From: Zoroaster sp. YZ-2022
Lineage: Eukaryota > Echinodermata > Asteroidea > Forcipulatida > Zoroasteridae
Length of the DNA stretch: 64,000 nt
Direction: 5' to 3'
Assembly: GCA_029582265.1 (NCBI GenBank)
Contig: CM055828.1
Coordinates: 1,466,902 to 1,530,901 of the forward strand
Below the pieces are notes generated by a model. It searched no databases and was not told the DNA's origin. It saw nothing but the letters and a program-made list of their open reading frames with translations. Below, in pieces: positions 34,101 through 49,800 of the stretch; within the stretch, counting starts at the first letter, position 1, and each line of letters starts with the position of its first letter. The translations under genes were made by a program, and so were the position numbers.

Positions 34101-34796
34101 TTGATAGCGGTTCGTGATTGTAGCGTTCGTGTAGCGCCGTGGGATCGTGTATCATAAACAAACAAACACAGTTTTGAACCAAGACTATGTGTCAAGCGAG
34201 TATTGCGTGTACATTTTATTAAGGGAATACAAGTTTTTCTTTACCAAGTTTGTCATGACCGTTTTTGCCCGTATCGATTTCGCTTTCAAAATGTAAACAA
34301 AAAATGTGTATTTTGTTGCAATGGGCAAATTCACAATTTGGAGACACACGAAACACTTTCAAAGTACGTGTACATGTCGCGCTTCGCCCAAAAAGGCTGG
34401 CGAACAGCTGACACATAATGCGCTGCTCATCTCTGCTCTACCATCCGTTAATCATGTTCGTAATTCGTTACGTAATATAATACGTGTGTGTATAGGTAGT
34501 ACATTGTTTTAGCTACTACTGGTTCCAAAGCTGGCATACCGTTATGTGTAATTTAACCTAAATGCCTTGATTTTAAAGTGCAAAACCGAATCAAGCTTGT
34601 TAACAAAATACATAATAGCATAGTTGATCGTAGTAACCTGTTATGGAAGGTACAGCATTGGTATTTGATAACTTACCCCAAGTACTCAAGGAATATATCA
34701 TAAAACTGAACAAATTTCATTACAAGTAAAGATTGTTTGCGTTGACACCATGTGAAATTCTCACTTTAAGTAGTAATTAGTTCTGAAAAGAACTGG
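31152..34796. other. Non-coding stretch; CpG-rich segment near 33.9-34.5 kb
   Basis: No gene supported. TATCCGCGATTGGGGTAT is tandemly duplicated near 32475-32508. C10T18 lies at 33813-33839 and creates false frames. Near 34020-34150, GACGCATGCGTAG (NRF1-like) and denser CpG suggest a possible promoter, without an attached gene. A dispersed MITE-end copy lies at 34641. Confidence 0.4.
34641..34673 (+). repeat. Dispersed MITE-end repeat, copy 2
   Basis: GGAAGGTACAGCATTGGTAT matches the copies at 16880 and 63641 with one or two changes. Confidence 0.55.
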
Positions 34797-34875
34797 TGGT
34801 TACAACAATATGCCGTCACAAATGGTTACAACAAAAATGCCGTCACAAATGGTTACAACAATATGCCGTCACTGT
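34797..34875. repeat. 26-bp minisatellite, three copies
   Basis: The unit TGGTTACAACAATATGCCGT plus CACAAA is repeated three times with single-base differences. Confidence 0.9.
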
Positions 34876-37800
34876 TTCGTTGAAAAAACAACGAAACGGT
34901 GTAACATGTTTTTTATGGTTTTATGTTTCACAAAAAATTGCCGCGCGGAAAGCAACCTTTATATAAATTCGACTCAACAAAACTCAACAGTGTCTTTTTC
35001 TCTCAGATGAAAGTAATTTCTCAGGATGATGGATACTTTTAGCAACTTTACACCAAGTATATACTTTGAGATCATTATTTGTTAATTTGATAATCTGGTT
35101 ATGATTTTATCTTCCTTTTTGCAGTAAGGAACATCCCACGTGTTGTATACAAAACTTCTGCTAATCCCCTTATGTAGTCACAATCTGAGCAGCAACTTCC
35201 AAATACATTAGTCATAGCAAACATCTCAGTCCACTAGACAACGGATCGAGCTTGACCAGTCGCGCATAGTGAGCAGTAATTCAAGTAGGGTCAATTGGCT
35301 AAATACGACGATTTCGAGCACATTGTTTTTATCTGACGACTAGGTGCTTTTGCTTAAAGCACTATTTTTTTAATATTTTTAATTAAACAAGTTTGGCATC
35401 TAAATTCCCCCAATTGAACACACATAGGCATCATCATCAATGCAATAACTCACTTTTACAGGATTTGCATAATTGTGTTAATGAACAAGACAATTGCTCT
35501 TTCTATTAATTGTCCATACGGTATACCATATAATTATGTATAATAAATCATCCGGTATAATCCAGGGATCATAAAACGTACAAATTACATAAACGACATG
35601 CATTTCATATTGAGCAATTTGTTTTCGCAAATGCGATTTTTAAGTGGCGTTTTAAAAAGTTGGTGAGCAACATAAAATAAAATGTGTGGTCTAAGATGCT
35701 CATATCAATTTAACTGTCGCTCCTTACACGAATTCATCCAGGTATTACTTGTATACCAGTACATTAATTGAGCTCTTACATTACGATTGATGTCTACATC
35801 TGCTTTGTGCAACTCGGCGCTGGGACGATCGTATTATTAACTGAACAATATTCTGTAAGTCTCGGAATTAAGTAAAGATCAATTTAAGCTGCACATGTCT
35901 GATAGGCATGGCAACAACATGAACCTATACCGTTTCACCAACCCTGGATTTATCCGCGCTGATTGACTTTGGCGCCAAATTACAACCTCGCCAATTGATT
36001 TATTTGTCTTAACAAAATACATGCAATATTTACTTTTCTCGCACCAAATAGCCCAGAATCCACGTGAAATTAATAATAGCGCGAACAGGAATTGTTGTAT
36101 GCACATACATCACCGGATTTGTTAAGCCTTTGCTCTTTCAGGATTAACATTCTTAATAATATTCTGCAGATCTGACCCCAAACCGGAACAAAGTGCCTCT
36201 CCCAGAATCTGGGTCAAGTTATATGACCCTAAATTGAGTCAGGAAGGATCGGTCAAAGAACCGGACCTCGGGTAAACTTTGTCCCAAATCCTGGATCCTT
36301 ATTTTTTCTATATTTTAGACGTACGTTGGTCGGTCATCTGGCCCAAAATAACCACCCAGTGTGACCGTATACTACCCAAGGTCTTTATTATTATAATAAA
36401 ATGGTAATCTGATATATATTCAATAAGTATAAAGGTAGCTACACTATGAAATAACCTAACCAAAATGTATTTATTTATTTATGTTTTGTGTTGGGGGGGG
36501 GGGGGGGGGAGTTGGAGGGTTCATAATTTATTTAAAACGAGTTATGTTGAAATAAAGGTTTCAATTCCTTAAAATGCATTTTATACAAACAAGCAGATTT
36601 CTTGCAAAACAGTTATTGTCGTGTGGTATTTTCCCATCTTCAAACCACAGCAGATTAGAAATTAGAAATTAAAGATTAGAAATTACAAACAAAACGTTGA
36701 TGCATGTACAGAATGTACGAAAACAATAAGACGGCCTGCTTATAATCATACATGAAGCCTACACGAAGTACAAATCAACGCATTTTGGTTCCTACAGTGA
36801 TAATGGAAATCACTTTCGTGCCCTATACAACCTTTCCTGATTCGTCTTTGTATATCACTCCATGCATCAGTCAGTGAGGTCCCTGACCGAAGTCCCTGGT
36901 CAATCATTCTGTTATGAATGCAAGAATATTTACTGGGTTATTAATCACATAATAAACACACAGGCCTATATGTATAGGGGCCGAGTTGGTGGTCGCATCC
37001 AGTGGGTGGAGATGTTGGGCGGGACTATCCAAGCTGATCTTTTTTCATTGGCCGTTGACTTAGATGACCGACTGATGTTCGTTTAAAACGTAGGATCAAA
37101 ACCGAATCTTGCTCCTTGGAACTCTTTTACTGGGTAAATTTGTACTGTGTATTCTATTTCTATTTCACACAGGCTATTGAAGGCATGCATTATTATTATA
37201 AGGGATCCTCTAGTTCAAAGCTACCATATATAGTGCGTACGTAATTGGGAAAAGTCTAAACCAAGCATTGTCGGAAACCAAATAAGCTCGTATCGGCCTA
37301 AGGCATAAGAAAGAGGGAACTTATTTTATCCTTAATGGCACTTTGGGGAATTTAATATAGGCTACTTATAGAAGCAAGAGGTGAAGGGATGAAAATTGTA
37401 CTGATGCGTAAATAATGGGCCAAACGCCGCTTCGTCTTGGCCTGTTGCTAAAACTGCTCGGAGGAACACTCGTTCCAAGACTGTTCATTGCCATGTTTGC
37501 GTAGCTAAGATGCAGAGTTCTATTGCGAGCCCATGGGGTAACTTAGACGGTCACGGAGCAGGTCAACAGCGATAGAATCGGGCTAACTTCATCAAGTCGT
37601 TGCTCTTTAATTTAATAAACTTTCTGTTTGTCCCCACTTGACTTCGAATGTTGTGCAAAAAGACATGCCCTGGAACGATATAATGTAGTGGTTATTTCCA
37701 CTGCGTTTACGGTTTTTGGCAAACAACTAGCCAATAATATGTTTAACGCTAGTCGGTTGTATTAACATAGAATGAAGAATGATGTTTTGCTAGCAGGGAG

Positions 37801-39058
37801 CACAATTGAAACTACATTCACGAATGAAAATAAGAAACGCTTACAGCTTAAAACTAATAAAAACAACCCTTTTATAGTTCACTCCCTCAAAACCCTATGA
37901 AAAACGAATGGTTTTGAGAATAGGAGGGTTAAATTTGTTTATGGTCTCTCACCTTTTTCTAACAGACAGTCTAATCCATGCAAAAAAAACAATTTAGTCA
38001 TGAGACAACACTTACTGTCATGTCACAACTGGGTCAAATCAAAAGAGAATATTCACAGAGAAATATCCAGAAGATATTAATGATGGATATGCTATCATTA
38101 CCAGAACTAATGTGGTGGTATGTCATGTTTTAGTTACGATTGCTTACGATTGTTTATTTGTATGTAATTGTCGCGTCATTCTCTTTGAGGCATTCTTCAT
38201 TTGAGCAACAAAAAATCAATCATTATTTTCCACCAGTCATAATTATTGATATAGGCTAGGCCTAACTTTGAAATCACAATTATGATTCGATACCAAAACA
38301 TGTTTCAAATGTTAATTAAACACACACTCCCTGTCTCTCTTATAATTAATTAAAAGCTTTCCATATTGGTGTAAGTTGTCGTCATGATGATGGCACAGTT
38401 GACTAGAGATGGATCATATACCCAATTGAGTGATATCGCAAAAGAGGAAACTGCGAGTGATACCGAACGGTACGTATGTACAACCGGGTCACGTTCTCGT
38501 GATGCTATCTTCCTTGGTAACAGATAACATCTATAGGAGCTTCATTTCCGTACCGTACAGGCGGTATCGTCATGCTCATGCAATGTCAGACTGATGGTAT
38601 GGTGATTTCTAATACAACCTGACATGTGAAATGCATTGTCGGCATATGTGTTGTACAGAAAAGTGTAATTAGGTAACTGGGTTTTATTTAATTTGTATTG
38701 ATAGGTTTGAGAGTGGGTAACTGGTGAATATATGATTCTGCTTGGCCTTGAAGGCATGATGTGGAAAACATAAAGCACTTAATAATAATGTAAAATTTAG
38801 CTTTTACGTGCACGCCTGCTTAAAATGAAGGGGTGTGTGGACTTGTTTGATCTGCTATATTAAACTAATAAATGGTTTATAAAGTGCATTTCTCAATAGT
38901 TTTTACATAGCTTATACTGACAAGTATCTTCTCATGTGCATCATCTATGATGACAGAGAAGTGCATAAAACCCATTGTTAAAATACTGCTTGGCACGGTT
39001 ATTTGTGTTAGATCGTAATGGTCAGTGTCCTATTACATGTAATCTGCGGGTAACTCTA
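34876..39058. other. Non-coding stretch with a palindromic E2F-type site
   Basis: TTTGGCGCCAAA at 35968-35979 is a perfect E2F-consensus palindrome. A run of about 18 G lies at 36493-36509. GATTAGAAATTA-type short tandems lie at 36653-36685. No gene supported. Confidence 0.45.
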
Positions 39059-39066
39059 TATGCTTT

Positions 39067-39282
39067 CAGCGGCGTAGCCGCCAGGACTTTTTCAGTGGGG
39101 GGCACAGAGGGGGCATTGCTTTTCAGTGGGGGGCCCAGGGGTATGGGTTTTTTCCCTTTTCTTTTTCTTTTCTGTTTTTTGGGGCACTATGAGGATTTTT
39201 CGTGGGGGGGGGGACACCTGGGGGGGGGCACCTGGGGGGGGGGGGCACGTGCCCGCCAGGCCCCCCCGTGGCTACGCCGCTG
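39067..39282. mobile_element. hAT-type MITE, 216 bp, with 8-bp target duplication
   Basis: Terminal inverted repeats CAGCGGCGTAGCC (39067-39079) and GGCTACGCCGCTG (39270-39282) are perfect. TATGCTTT flanks both sides (39059-39066 and 39283-39290), the 8-bp duplication typical of hAT transposases. The interior is very G-rich (several runs of 6-9 G) around a C/T-rich centre. No coding capacity; the frames on either strand are artefacts of the G runs. The perfect duplication suggests a recent insertion. Confidence 0.92.
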
Positions 39283-39290
39283 TATGCTTT

Positions 39291-42612
<3,322 letters not shown>

Positions 42613-42614
42613 TA

Positions 42615-43842
42615 CAGTTTTTCTCAATTGTTTACACACAAAAAATGGAACTATGCACACAATTCTGAAAACTTGAAGCTCATGTAACAACAACAAGACT
42701 CCAGACTGCTAAACTCTAAGCACAATTCCATTGGTTGCACTCAAATAGCAATTCTAATTCACATTTTTGCAAAACTCTAAGCACAATTCCATGGTTTATA
42801 CTCTTTTGCTAAAGTCTAAGCACAAATCGCATCATTTAGCACACTTTGTTCACCTGGAAAACACCGGCCTTCCAAATGCCACACGTACACCCTAATTACC
42901 AATTGGTCTCAATCACTTCTTACCTGTTCAAACTCAACTGGCAAAACACTTCAATCATGTGTCAGAGCATAAAAGAGGCCTCAGGTGACCTCTACAGTGT
43001 TGGGGGGGGGGGGGAATGGAGCAGCATGGAGAACAGAGATGAAGAGGAAGAGTGAGAGTAAGAGGAGGACGAGGAGGAGGAGGACGAAGAGGACGAGGAG
43101 GAAGAGGCGAGCCAATATTTCTAATGAAATCCGCATGCCAGGGGTGGATCCGCCACGCCAGGCGCTTTTTCCCCTGCTGCTTGGCCAGGGAGAACATCGC
43201 AGCCGATGTAGATGAGGTCCTCTGGCCTGATCAGGATCAGAGGCGGGATGCGGACTGATTTACAGTAGCCTACATGTAGATCTGTTTCACTGCATTTTCA
43301 TATTGTATTTTTTGTAGGCCTACCAAAAACTTTTTTTGTTTGCAGTCAGTTCAGTCAGCTAAACATTTCACTGTAGTATATTACAGTAACAAATAAAGAT
43401 TTGCTTTGTACCTTTTTGTATTTGTGCACTGATTTCATCATTACTGTACATCCCCAGAAAGACAGTCTAAACATTTTCTTACTGTAGTGTTTCTCATTTT
43501 ACAATAGGTAAAATAGGTAACATTTGTGTATTCTCAGAACTCTAACAATGTTGCAGTATCAACTATACCCGAACAGTATTTAGATGGTAGTGTTTTAAAT
43601 TTATCACACCAGTGTTTAATTGATGCTCTGTAAGAGATATTCATATGATAGCTGTGTGTATCGTTTTGGTGGAAAGAATCAGTTTTGAGAAGAGAGAACA
43701 TGGTTTTGAGTGCAGTGTTTCATTTTGCAAGAGATTTGTGGAGTTTTGACAAAATGATTAACTCTTTTCAGTTTTGTGTTTAGAGTTTTGAGAAATTGAG
43801 CTATAGTTTCAGGAAACGTGTTTAAACGATTGGGAAAAACTG
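42615..43842 (+). mobile_element. Tc1/mariner/IS630-type transposon, deletion derivative
   Basis: The ends CAGTTTTTCTCAATTGTTTA (42615) and its near reverse complement ending GGGAAAAACTG (43842) form TIRs of about 27 bp, flanked by TA on both sides. Inside, an ATG at 43026 starts MENRDEEEE, then Arg/Gly-rich coding (VRGGRGGGGRRGRGGRGEP, partly frameshifted to RANISNEIR). It jumps directly to CQGWIRHARRFFPCCLAREN and DVDEVLWPDQ, ending TGA near 43256. These are the two extremities of the IS630-like transposase common in fish and marine invertebrates; the whole DDE domain is missing. AAACTCTAAGCACAATTCC is repeated three times near the left end. Confidence 0.8.
43026..43258 (+). pseudogene. IS630/Tc1-type transposase, N- and C-terminal remnants only
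   Basis: The N-terminal acidic start and RG-rich region lie at 43026-43110, the ISNEIR helix-turn-helix entry at 43111-43132, and the C-terminal 40 residues at 43135-43258. At least two frameshifts, plus loss of roughly 250 residues including the DDE catalytic triad, rule out activity. Confidence 0.75.
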
Positions 43843-43960
43843 TAACTATGAACCATGCATCGCGTTGCATGATACTCTTACATAAGGATAGCAACCTCAT
43901 CCTGCTACTAGCTGCATGTCAGTCGACGGCTGGTCTTTGTCTGATTAGCAAACAACCCTC

Positions 43961-46379
43961 TTTTTACGTTCACTTTGATAAAACGACGGCAAAAACAGCT
44001 GGAACACAAATGGAATATTTTTTATTTTTATTTTATTTTATTTATGTATTTTATTACATTTTACACTGGCAGTCAAATTACATCAATTAAATATAAAACC
44101 AAAACCCTAAAGAAAAAAAATACACAAAAATTCATTTTAAACAAAGCCAGTGAATTGGAATGAAACTGCTGTTTAAGTCCTGTATTTAAAGACTGGGAAA
44201 TTTGTTAACCAGGATTGGTTGAGTTCGGCTTTTTAGAAGCCAAATTTACCTTCTACAAATTAATGGTAGATCCTGAGTACGAATTGTCTTCAGGGTCACA
44301 TGGGGCTAGACCAGAATCCTGGTCAGAAATGTCTTTTTGTCTCATATTTCGAGTCATTAAGTCTGACCCGCTGACACTTGGTTATTTTGATCCTAAAATT
44401 GGTCTGTGACCCTTTTCGGTTCAAAACATACATGGATTTGTTTTAGAGCGGGTCAATTATGAGATTATTTGTATTTCCATTTAGTATTTTATGCTGTGCC
44501 TACATGTATACAGAGTGCTACTATTTAAAAGCACAAAGTAAACAATGCTAAACTGAGTACACATTGCTTAGCAACGTGAGTAATGGCAAAATAACATCAT
44601 TTATTTATTGTTTTGGGGAGTTTCAGTCGAGATGGAAATATGGAAATAAAATACTGCAAAGATCTGTTCGTTTTGAATTTGAGCTGAGTTTTCAGCGCTC
44701 AATCATTTTGTTCCTACTTTATGTTAGCTTTTTGTGTTGTTTTGTAATGTGTCTCCAATGCAGTTTTCTTCAGATAACATTTCCTTGAGGCAAGTCGAAG
44801 CCATCTGCAAAGACCGAGCAGACAGCAGGTAACGTGACGCCCATTGTCGATGTTTCCATCCTCATGTTACCCTCTCATACAACCACCTTCACGCATCGAC
44901 CACTTTGTCTCCTCGGTTACATTATTTTTTACTCATTTCGACTCTCCGATGGGCCTAGCGCCTTGCTTTTGATTGAGATCTGTGAAAATCCTTTTGGATT
45001 CTCTGTGTTTTCAACTGATAAGTGTGTTGTTGCTGTTAAGAATCTATTACCTTGTCGATAATCATGTCTTGCTGGGAGAAAGAAAGACAGAGTATCTTGC
45101 GGCGGTTGCATAGCAATCGTTCAAGGGGCTCCTGGCAATTCGAGCTATTTCAGTGCTTTTCTAATCATACAGTGTAGCCCCAAATCTATTGTCAAAATTG
45201 CCAATTATTTGTTTCCTTAAAGAAGGATAAACTTGTGGAAAATAAACGAAACACAAAGAAAGAAAAACAGCAGAGTGGGTGCGTGTAGATGACAGTCTCG
45301 CCATAAACTATATACGAGAATATAGGGACAGGCTTCTGAACCACTATACAGGTAGCTCCATGCACGTCGCTATATATAGGGCTAGATTCAGTGCTTAGGT
45401 ACTTTGATGGTTCGTTGGCCATTTTGGTCTGTTACATATTCAGCGATTCGTGCAGTTTGTAGGTTAACACTGCCATATGAGTATCAGGCGTTCCAATGTT
45501 TCTTGTTTGTGATGTATATATTTTATAATGCATCTATGTAGTTAGCTGCAAGCATGAACTCTGTTGTCTTTTCGTCAGAGCATTGAGGCTTCAATCTCAA
45601 AGTGCGAGCCTTTTTAAGTTTTCTCTTTTCATAAGCGATCCCCGGACATCAATAAAGGAAATCCTCACCAGCGCCCGGAGCAGGCGCCTAATACACTTTC
45701 TTCGCCAATGCATTCATTTCGGTTGAATATCCACCCGATGATCTGTTATACTAGCCCACCATTAATGTTTGTATGTATTCAATTTTCAGTGCGATGTGAA
45801 CCGCATGAATGTAATTCAAGGCCTCATTAACTTCAAGAATGAAGACGGTCGGAACCTAAAAGTTGAGCTTTGCTCATTTGATGCTTTGCACATAATTTGT
45901 TAGGTGTTGATGAATTTCCGTTTGATCTGATATTCAGACGCGTATTTTCCATTATTCAAACACCGTTTTTAATCATTGGCAAGATGAAAAAGCAGACGGT
46001 GATATTAACAGTGGTTTATCAAATAGGGCTTACTACCTCTATGGACCACACATCATTTGGAGATTGTGTATATGCATCTCCAGCGCTTGCCTTTGTTTGT
46101 CATATCATTAGTTTTAGAGCAGTTATCGAGGAAGTGATTCTACCTAGTTTTAGGGGAATTATCGCCTATGCACCTGTGCATCTATGCGTCCAGGGATAAT
46201 TAATAAGAGAACAAGCAATCACGCTATCTCTAAATATAAACCAACAAGATTATGACAAGAAATGTTTGATAGCCAAGCTATTTTTTAAATATTTGTCTCT
46301 TTGGCTTACTTAACTTCACAAGTGGTGCGAAATAGAATGCAACATGCATCTGATACACTCGGCGCCCATGTGGCGTGCG
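43961..46379. other. Non-coding stretch
   Basis: No gene supported; frames at 44215, 44834, 45192 and 45897 have no domain. A T/A-rich tract lies at 44010-44060. Sequence around 44200-44430 has GGGTCA-like repeats in both orientations, loosely similar to 36180-36310. Confidence 0.4.
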
Positions 46380-46809
46380 TGTCCAATTTTCACCAGCGCG
46401 CCAAAATAAATCGATGGCGGGAAAACGATACAACTCTGGTACTCGGGCGAGAAAATTGATCATAAGCGCGCGCGGGAATTTGGACCAATAATAAGGCTGG
46501 GCAAGTCAGTGTTTCTATTCACGCCATGGCTTTATGGCCTCATGGGATATACTCTGGCTTCTTCAGCCGCCTATCAAAAGATTGTGGTTCTGTTCGTCTG
46601 CGGCTCTGTGATGCGAGGAAAGAAAAAGCCTTGAAAGAGAGTCCTCAATTTAGAGTTTTGGATTACTTGAGCATCTGGAGTTTGCTGGGGAAGGTGTGTT
46701 AGTTGTTTCATTCTGGTTGTTTTTTGGAAAGACATGAATGGCGCAGACCACTGACATTCAAGATTATCGGCTGAAGCTGATGCGAAGCTGCACTGTTCCA
46801 AACCCTGAT
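46380..46809 (+). promoter_or_regulatory. Possible TATA-less promoter and non-coding first exon
   Basis: GATGGCGGGAAAAC (46414-46427) contains an E2F-type core. GCGCGCGCGGGAATTTG (46466-46482) and a CCAAT box (GACCAAT, about 46484-46490) follow within 70 bp. At 46809-46814 CCTGATG|GTAAGC matches a splice donor. No plus-strand coding frame leads into it, so it would be a 5' untranslated exon. Speculative. Confidence 0.3.
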
Positions 46810-46814
46810 GGTAA

Positions 46815-49800
46815 GCCAATTAGCCAGGCATTAGAATTGAAAGATTAAGTAGGCTGAATGTTTGAAAATGTCGCCTACAATCAAACAAGCTAGATTGGTT
46901 TAAATAACGGTTCGTGAGTTGCATTCGGCTAAGTTTGGTGCGCAGTCTAGCATACAGCCGGTTCTTAAATTGCCACTCAATTCAGATTCAGCTTGTCCCC
47001 ATTTATTTGCAAAAAAAATATGCAACCAGCAGAGGAAGCATGGTGCCATAATGGAAGTGCTTAAGATGGTTTATACTTCAAGCGAGTGTTCTTACTATTA
47101 AAGTGACAATCCTTTATCAAGATCTCTTGATGGTATCCTTGAAGCGTTCAGTTCAACTACTCATCCTGCATCACCCATTTTATCAAGCAAGTACCATTTG
47201 CGATATATTATTGATGGAACCCAGACAATACAGATTCAAATAGATTTATTCACACTACATAAGTAGAAATTGTCTGTATACGACTTTATGTATAACTCAA
47301 TCGTCCATTACTGTCTTTTCAAATGAAATCTATTGTTAAGTGATGGTACATCTAGTATTTATTTAGTTGCTGATTATATTCTGGAATAAAATGGCCACGG
47401 CAAGGCTATAGTATCAACCACTTTTATCAGATGTTTTCCCTGTTCACCTTGACTCCAATCGGAAATGTATGTCTAGGTTATATCCTAACATAATGCAAGA
47501 AAGTAGCATTGAACAATTTAGCGATTATGTTAAAGCGATTATGTTAAAGAGTCGTTATAAAAGGACGTATGTTTACGACTTCTTCTGATAATGTAGATGT
47601 TAACCCGCGATCTTAAATAATCGAATTGGGCCCCATAACCGGAGAAAGCAAATTAAAAATTTCGAAATACAATTATTGTTATTCGTCTACTGGTGGAGCA
47701 GGGATCTTATTTATAAAGATGCATATTTCGTATACTAACTCTATCTTTGAATCAATATAAACATTAAACAGGCACCCTGTGAATGTTTCAGCGTGACGTT
47801 GTTTAACATTGTTAAAGTTGTGTCGTTAAAAAGGATATAGTGAAAATGCATAAAGAGTATTCATATTTTTAATACGGCATTTAGGAATATTTCTTACTTA
47901 ATTCGAACTGAAAATTATTTTACTTCTCTTAAAAGTGACAGCACCTCAGACAAAATTACTTCCTACATATATTACCTGTTTTAAATGTGTACATTGCAAA
48001 TTGTAAGGAAAGTGAATTAAAACTTTCGAAATTATTTCACAAACTGATTGACCGGACACGGATAAAGAGGAATTAAGTGACTCAATTTTGTGAAACATCT
48101 CATTTGAAAGAAATTGACTCTCTTTAACACATATTGAGATAGAAGTATATACCGCAATTGCCATCAGTATAGCAATGGCACACTTTAAGTGTCAACTTGA
48201 GGAAAGGATTATGATATATCTGGTAACATTATTTTGTTTAAACAAAGAACTACACTGTAAAAATGGTGTTTTATGAATCCAAACACATTTCTAAACACTT
48301 AATTTGTACTCACTTTTTTTTCACATGTTTAGCCTAAAATGTTTACATTGTGCTTTTCTGTGATGTGTGTTTGAATGCTAAATATCATATGAACAGGTGT
48401 CAAAAAGCTAAGCACGTTTAGCTTTGTGACATGTATACAGAGGATGGCCGTTTAGCATTTAAACGCAATCCTATAAACACGTTTATTTTGCGTGTGTTAG
48501 TTGCAAATTTACAACTAAAATGACTGTATTAAAAATGTTTTGGACCCAGCAGAGTCTTCATTTAAAGCTGAATGAGCAAAGCCTTCAGCATTTGAAAAAT
48601 TTTAGGCCACTACTTACTTTTTTGCACTTATGTTTATGAACATATTATTTTTGTTTTCCCACTTACACCTTTGATTAAGATTGAATGATGATTGTCCTGG
48701 TTTCCCGTAATGACAGCAAGAATTCACGATATTTAAAGAAATAAGCAAAATATAAACCAAATGAAACTATCCAAACCTCAGTTTCGGTCTTTATAAAAGC
48801 CATATTTTATGTTTAAAAGACGTCCAGACAGCTTTCCTGGCATATAAACAACCAATTTGATTGTCAACATGTTGAAATGAAGCCGTTTCTTTAGGCGGGA
48901 ACATTCGAAACCGAATATCTTATGTGGTGTTTTCCGGGCGTGACAATTATGATGGATAACCTTGCTTTCCTTCCCTTAGCGGCTGTTTCGTGACCTTGTC
49001 TGAACTTCCTTCTCTATATTTAGCGTCACCTTAATGAATGATGGGTTTTTGCTGACATCACGAGCTAAGTTTTGCTTAAGGGCAAGTGGACAGGCGGAAA
49101 TAAGTGTTGTGAATGTCAATGGAGATGCGTGCTTCATGGACTCACAAGGAGATAAGATGTTAGATCTTTATACAGCATCTGATTCACGTAACCCAGGGTT
49201 GTTGGTTTTACATTATGTGTTGTGGTTGCATTCCCCCTTTTCTATTTTATGCTTGAATCATGTTTTATGTTGTCTATTTTAATATCAAATATGTCAGCAA
49301 GCTTTGTGAAGTTGTGATCTTTTAGGCGAGCACAATAGTGCTTGTCATGAAATACATCACATGCTGGTTCGTGGATAAAAAGCTAAGAAAAAATCCGAGA
49401 CCCGGTTAAACAATACAAATGTTCGAATTTGTTTAAAAACAGTAATCGCAACGAGCGCTATATGTCCCCATTTCCGTTTATAACAAGAGCCCGAATCGTA
49501 CAATATTGCTATTCTTGTGTTCTTTTTATATGTGTTGGAAGTAATTCCGTCATCTCAAGGCCTTAAGAAGGAGCTTATTGAATCACAATTGCCTTGGGTA
49601 TTCACGATGTATTGCCTTGGTTACCGTGTAAAATGTCTACATTTAGATTGTCTAAATATAAGGATAAGGCAAAACACACGCCATGTGTGTAAATTTACCA
49701 TTGTTAGTGTGTCCCTCCTTACCAGGTCCACCCTTTTTGGCATGCACCCTGCTTATGGATCCGCCCCTACAAGTACCTTCATGACTTAATGCAATAAAAC

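Noticed and set aside
45897..46199. 100-codon frame as a membrane protein
   Set aside because: Hydrophobic stretches are present, but there is no family resemblance, splice context or good start context.
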